From Bacteroidaceae bacterium (GTDB lineage: Bacteria; Bacteroidota; Bacteroidia; Bacteroidales; Bacteroidaceae), in the NCBI GenBank assembly GCA_016292045.1, contig JAEEZX010000040.1, forward strand, positions 1-45,791: a stretch of DNA of 45,791 bases, read 5' to 3'. Below, in pieces: positions 41,978 through 45,791 of this stretch. How positions within the stretch are numbered: position 1 is the stretch's first letter; each line of letters starts with the position of its first letter. Position numbers and translations under genes: made by a program. A model generated the notes under the pieces. The model was not told the origin of the DNA. It saw only the letters and a list, made by a program, of their open reading frames with translations, and searched no databases.

Positions 41978-43525
41978 TTATATTCCTCTCTCTGCCCAGT
42001 CGCCTCGGTCTAGATTGCGGTAGCCGATGGCTTCGGCAATATGCTGTGACAGCACCTTCTCAGAGCCTTCAAGGTCGGCAATGGTGCGGGCCACCTTAAG
42101 AATACGCGTGTAGGCGCGGGCTGAGAGTTTGAGACGTTCCATCGCCATTCGGAGCATTTCGAGCGACTGGGCATCGGGTTCTGCAAAGATGTGGAGCATC
42201 TTCTCCGTCATCTGAGCATTGCAATGTATCCCCTTGCAGTCCTTGAAACGCTCTGCCTGAATCTGACGGGCGGCGATAACACGCTGACGAATCACACTAC
42301 TGGGTTCGCCCGGCTCCATCTGTGAGAGTTGTGCGAAGGGTACAGCTTGAATCTCGCAATGGATATCGATACGGTCGAGCAGCGGACCGCTGATTTTCGA
42401 AAGATAACGGCTGATTTGGCCTGGTGTGCAGGTGCAACGGTGGTGCGGGTCGCCGAAATAACCGCATGGACACGGATTCATTGAGGCAACGAACATGAAG
42501 TTGCAGGGATATTCCACAGAATACTTCGCACGGGACACATTGATAGTGCGATCCTCCAAAGGCTGACGGAGCACTTCAAGTGTCTGGCGCTGGAATTCAG
42601 GTAATTCATCGCAAAAAAGGACCCCGTTGTGTGCAAGGGAAATCTCTCCAGGCGTGGCATTGGTGCCGCCGCCAACAAGAGCCACCTGCGAAATGGTGTG
42701 ATGCGGTGAACGGAACGGACGCGATGCAATAAGTGCTGAGTCCTTGTTCAGTTTGCCTGCGACGGAATGTATCTGAGTAGTCTCAAGACTTTCGGATAGG
42801 GTGAGAGGCGGCAGAATGGACGGCAGTCGTTTTGCCATCATACTTTTTCCGCTGCCTGGAGGTCCCACCATGATGAGATTGTGTCCACCGGCTGCAGCAA
42901 CTTCAAGGGCACGTTTCACGAGTGCTTGTCCCTTGACATCTGCCATATCGTATTCCACATCCGACTGATGGTCGAAGAATTCCTTGCGAGTGTCCATCTC
43001 ATAGGGAGTGAGAGGTTCCTTGCCGTTGAGGAAGTTCACCACCTGCGAGATATGGCTTACACCATACACCTTGACGCGATTGACGACAGCCGCTTCGCGT
43101 ACGTTTTGAATAGGTACGAAGAGATTCTCATAGCCGAGTTCGCGTGCCTTGATAGCTATAGGCAGCACACCTTTAACAGGTTGAATGCCTCCATCCAGAG
43201 AAAGCTCGCCCACCATCATTGTCTGTTCGAGGAGAGTGATCTCCACCTGTTTCTCCGCAGCCATAATGCCGATGGCAATGGGGAGGTCGTAGCCGCTGCC
43301 TTCCTTGCGGATGTCGGCGGGAGCCAGGTTGATGGTAATCTGCTTTGCGGGGAACTTATATCCGCTGTTCTCTACGGCAGCGACAATGCGCTCGTGACTT
43401 TCCTTGACAGCGTTGTCGGGCAGGCCGACCATGCAGAAACGGATGCCTCGGGCAAGGTTCACTTCAATGGTGACCTGTTGGGCATTCAGTCCCTGAACGC
43501 TGGCAGAGAATGTCTTGACGAGCAT
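41978..43525 (-). CDS. YifB/ComM family Mg-chelatase-like AAA+ ATPase
   Basis: A 515-residue protein. The N-terminal domain (about 1-190) starts MLVKTFSASVQGLNAQQVTIEV, typical of YifB/ComM. Walker A is VGPPGSGKSMMAKRLPSI, Walker B is NGVLFCDELPEF, and a zinc-like NPCPCGYFGDP...CTC segment follows. The C-terminal domain includes LSARAYTRILKVARTIADLEG. ComM promotes branch migration in natural transformation; YifB homologues without competence genes may act in recombination repair. It starts three bases after typA on the same strand. It converges with the SDR gene, one base apart. Confidence 0.93.
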   Translation of the reverse strand: MLVKTFSASVQGLNAQQVTIEVNLARGIRFCMVGLPDNAVKESHERIVAAVENSGYKFPAKQITINLAPADIRKEGSGYDLPIAIGIMAAEKQVEITLLEQTMMVGELSLDGGIQPVKGVLPIAIKARELGYENLFVPIQNVREAAVVNRVKVYGVSHISQVVNFLNGKEPLTPYEMDTRKEFFDHQSDVEYDMADVKGQALVKRALEVAAAGGHNLIMVGPPGSGKSMMAKRLPSILPPLTLSESLETTQIHSVAGKLNKDSALIASRPFRSPHHTISQVALVGGGTNATPGEISLAHNGVLFCDELPEFQRQTLEVLRQPLEDRTINVSRAKYSVEYPCNFMFVASMNPCPCGYFGDPHHRCTCTPGQISRYLSKISGPLLDRIDIHCEIQAVPFAQLSQMEPGEPSSVIRQRVIAARQIQAERFKDCKGIHCNAQMTEKMLHIFAEPDAQSLEMLRMAMERLKLSARAYTRILKVARTIADLEGSEKVLSQHIAEAIGYRNLDRGDWAERGI

Positions 43526-43528
43526 CTG

Positions 43529-45337
43529 TTATTCTTCCTTAGAGCGACCGGAACGTTTGCGCTCCAAGTGATCGAGAATGATTTTGCGCATGCGCATCGA
43601 CTTGGGAGTGACCTCCACGTACTCGTCCTCCTTGATGTATTCCAAAGCCTCTTCCAGAGAGAATATGGTGGCGGGGATGATGCGGGCCTTCTCGTCGGAA
43701 CCGGATGCACGCATATTGGTGAGCTGCTTGGCTTTGGTGACATTTACGACGAGGTCGTTGTCGTGAACATGCTCTCCGACCACCTGGCCGGCATAAACCT
43801 GCTCCTGAGGTTCGATGAAGAAACGACCGCGATCCTGTAGGTTGTTGATGGAATAGGCGTAAGCCGTACCCGTTTCAAGAGCTATCATCGAACCGTTGGT
43901 GCGGCGCTGTATGTCGCCTTTGTAGGGTTGGTACTCCTTGAAGCGGTGAGCCATGATGGCTTCACCTTGTGAGGCGGTGAGTATGTTCGTGCGCAAGCCG
44001 ATGATGCCGCGGGATGGGATAAGGAATTCAATGTTCACACGGTCTCCCTGACTCTCCATAGATGTCATTTCGCCCTTGCGGCGGGTGACCATGTCAATCA
44101 TCTTGGAAGAGAACTCCTCTGGAACATTGATGGTGAGTTCCTCAATGGGTTCGCAGCGCTCGCCGTCTATTTCCTTATATATAACCTGCGGCTGACCCAC
44201 CTGCAATTCGTAACCCTCGCGACGCATTGTCTCGATGAGTACGGAAAGGTGCAGGACACCGCGACCGGCCACCAGCCAGCGGTCGGTGTAACCTTCTACA
44301 AAAGAAACGCGCAGAGCGAGGTTCTTCTCCAGCTCCTTGTCGAGGCGCTCGTTGATATGGCGTGAGGTGCAGTATTTGCCCTCTTTGCCGAAGAAAGGAG
44401 AATCGTTGATGGTGAAGAGCATCGACATGGTGGGTTCGTCGATAGAGATGGGAGGCAGGGCCTCCGGATTCTCGTAGTCGCACAGTGTGTCGCCTATCTC
44501 GAAATGCTCCAATCCCACTATAGCGCAGATATCACCGGATGATACGGCATCTGTCTTCTGGCGACCCATACCGGTGAAGGTGTGCAGTTCCTTTATCTTG
44601 GTCTTCTCCATGGAACCGTCGCGATGGGCCACCGTGATGTTCATTCCCTCGCGCAGCGTGCCGCGATGCACACGACCCACGGCGATGCGCCCTGTGTAGT
44701 TGCTGTAGTCGAGCGAGGTGATGAGCATCTGGGGCGTGCCTTCCAGTACGGTGGGAGCGGGGATGTGCTCAAGGATGGTGTCGAGGAGATAGGTGATGTC
44801 GTTGGTAGGAGTTGACCAGTCGGCACCCATCCAGCCGTTCTTCGCACTGCCGTAGATGACGGGGAAGTCCAGTTGTTCCTCTGTGGCATCGAGGTCGCAC
44901 ATGAGATCGAATACCATCTCGTAGACCTCTTCGGGGCGGCAGTTGGGTTTGTCCACCTTGTTGACAACCACAACAGGTTTCAGACCTATCTCAAGAGCCT
45001 TTTGCAGCACAAAACGCGTTTGGGGCATAGGGCCTTCGAAAGCATCGACCAGAAGCAGACAGCCGTCTGCCATATTCAGCACACGCTCCACCTCGCCGCC
45101 GAAATCGGAGTGTCCCGGGGTGTCGATGATGTTAATTTTGGTGTCCTTGTACTGGATGGAGACATTCTTCGAGAGAATGGTGATGCCGCGCTCGCGTTCC
45201 AGCTCGTTGTTGTCGAGCATGAGTTCGCCTGTCTGCTGATTGTCGCGGAAGAGGTTGCCGGCCATCAGCATTTTGTCCACAAGAGTGGTCTTACCGTGGT
45301 CGACGTGGGCTATGATAGCAATGTTTCTTATATCCAT
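43529..45337 (-). CDS. typA: Ribosome-associated GTPase TypA/BipA
   Basis: A 602-residue translational GTPase involved in ribosome assembly and stress responses. The G domain opens [21 protein letters not shown] (G1), with ERERGITI (G2), [16 protein letters not shown] (G3) and VVNKVDKPN (G4). The downstream beta-barrel and the C-terminal domain ([24 protein letters not shown]) are in normal order, with the BipA-specific end. Length is standard. A terminator separates it from rpsO; its own promoter is not clear, so readthrough may contribute. Confidence 0.97.
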   Translation of the reverse strand: MDIRNIAIIAHVDHGKTTLVDKMLMAGNLFRDNQQTGELMLDNNELERERGITILSKNVSIQYKDTKINIIDTPGHSDFGGEVERVLNMADGCLLLVDAFEGPMPQTRFVLQKALEIGLKPVVVVNKVDKPNCRPEEVYEMVFDLMCDLDATEEQLDFPVIYGSAKNGWMGADWSTPTNDITYLLDTILEHIPAPTVLEGTPQMLITSLDYSNYTGRIAVGRVHRGTLREGMNITVAHRDGSMEKTKIKELHTFTGMGRQKTDAVSSGDICAIVGLEHFEIGDTLCDYENPEALPPISIDEPTMSMLFTINDSPFFGKEGKYCTSRHINERLDKELEKNLALRVSFVEGYTDRWLVAGRGVLHLSVLIETMRREGYELQVGQPQVIYKEIDGERCEPIEELTINVPEEFSSKMIDMVTRRKGEMTSMESQGDRVNIEFLIPSRGIIGLRTNILTASQGEAIMAHRFKEYQPYKGDIQRRTNGSMIALETGTAYAYSINNLQDRGRFFIEPQEQVYAGQVVGEHVHDNDLVVNVTKAKQLTNMRASGSDEKARIIPATIFSLEEALEYIKEDEYVEVTPKSMRMRKIILDHLERKRSGRSKEE

Positions 45338-45361
45338 AGGCTGAAGGGATGAAAAAGAAAA

Positions 45362-45382
45362 CCCCCGTCTGAGAGGCGGGGG
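45362..45382 (-). terminator. Terminator between rpsO and typA
   Basis: CCCCCGTC and GGCGGGGG form a GC-rich hairpin around TGAGA. In the minus direction it is followed by TTTTCTTTTTC, the proper order for a terminator after rpsO. Confidence 0.8.
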
Positions 45383-45397
45383 CTTTCGGATGCTTCT

Positions 45398-45667
45398 TTA
45401 CTTTCTCAGACCGAGGGCCTTGACAATGGCACGATAGCGGTTGATGTCGCGCTTCTTCAAATAGTTGAGGAGCGAACGACGCTTACCTACGAGACCCGTC
45501 AGAGCGCGCTCTGTGCTGTGGTCCTTACGGTTTTGCTTCATGTGCTCGGTGAGGTGGGAGATGCGATAGGTGAAAAGAGCAATCTGGCTCTCTGCGCTAC
45601 CTGTGTCCTTAACTCCCTGACCGAATTTGCCAAAGATCTCTTCTTTTTTTGCTGAATCCAAATACAT
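45398..45667 (-). CDS. rpsO: Ribosomal protein S15
   Basis: An 89-residue small-subunit protein that binds 16S rRNA early in assembly. The family pattern is complete: FGKFGQGVKDTGSAESQIALFTYRI, HLTEHMKQNRKDHST, RSLLNYLKKRDINRYRAI, and IVKALGLRK at the end, seen in pieces. Length is normal. The leader of about 75 bases could carry the feedback site known from other S15 genes; I cannot identify it by eye. Confidence 0.98.
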   Translation of the reverse strand: MYLDSAKKEEIFGKFGQGVKDTGSAESQIALFTYRISHLTEHMKQNRKDHSTERALTGLVGKRRSLLNYLKKRDINRYRAIVKALGLRK

Positions 45668-45748
45668 TGTTGTAATGGTTTAAAGTAAACTTGTTTGTTG
45701 AGCAGCTCCTCCGCACGCTTCACGGCACTGTACTCACAAATGCGGGTG

Positions 45749-45756
45749 CAAAGGTA
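45749..45756 (-). promoter_or_regulatory. -7 element of the rpsO promoter
   Basis: The minus strand reads TACCTTTG, a perfect TAnnTTTG match, 82 bases before the rpsO ATG. A TAAACTCTAAACTCCC microrepeat lies just upstream, at the window edge. Confidence 0.6.
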
Positions 45757-45791
45757 CGAAAAATAGTTGAGAGTTGGGAGTTTAGAGTTTA

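Overview
The window looks like a chromosomal segment of a Bacteroidales bacterium, probably Prevotellaceae-like and fairly GC-rich. The evidence is the -7 promoter motif TAnnTTTG (mostly TACCTTTG) in front of many transcription units, the scarcity of Shine-Dalgarno sequences, the topA-aroK-speA-argB-sigma gene order, a DUF4838 lipoprotein, a secreted DUF6055-type protein with a 'YDMSGRR' tail, and 7-bp TCTAAAC microrepeats between genes. This is my reading of family resemblance; no search was run. I see no insertion sequence, prophage or CRISPR array.

Layout. 1-1450: the end of a DUF4143-type ATPase, a tRNA-Met on the minus strand, and ribF. 1492-7946 (minus): one compact operon, topA-aroK-speA-argB-ECF sigma-membrane anti-sigma-like protein, with several overlapping starts and stops. 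8095-10274 (plus): an NfeD-like membrane protein and a flotillin. Next come tRNA-Leu(CAA), a GH105 hydrolase and tRNA-Asn(GTT), then an S41 processing protease coupled to a 37-residue membrane peptide. 13901-23326 (plus): rimP-nusA-infB, a 61-residue membrane protein, sufB-sufC-sufD and a DUF2851 protein, closely packed. 23327-23894 is a non-coding stretch with a 16-bp repeat array, a long palindrome and a terminator.

23895-31895 (minus) is the most interesting part. It is a five-gene operon encoding a HEAT-repeat membrane protein, a PgaC-like processive family 2 glycosyltransferase, a TPR plus outer-membrane-barrel protein, a DUF4838 lipoprotein and a DUF1573 lipoprotein. Its logic resembles the pga (poly-N-acetylglucosamine) synthase-export systems, but it has no recognisable PgaB deacetylase or PgaD. 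I propose it as a poorly described exopolysaccharide synthesis and secretion system. The first and last genes appear to use TTG starts.

32036-36721 holds a DASS-family anion transporter, a secreted HEVGH metallopeptidase-like protein, a GNAT acetyltransferase and a DUF1294 membrane protein. 36836-41976 is a hexuronate catabolism operon: a 57-residue winged-helix protein, uxaC, an ExuT-like transporter, uxuA, and an SDR oxidoreductase in the place of fructuronate reductase. Together these would import glucuronate or galacturonate and convert glucuronate to 2-keto-3-deoxygluconate. 41978-45667 (minus) is rpsO-typA-yifB.
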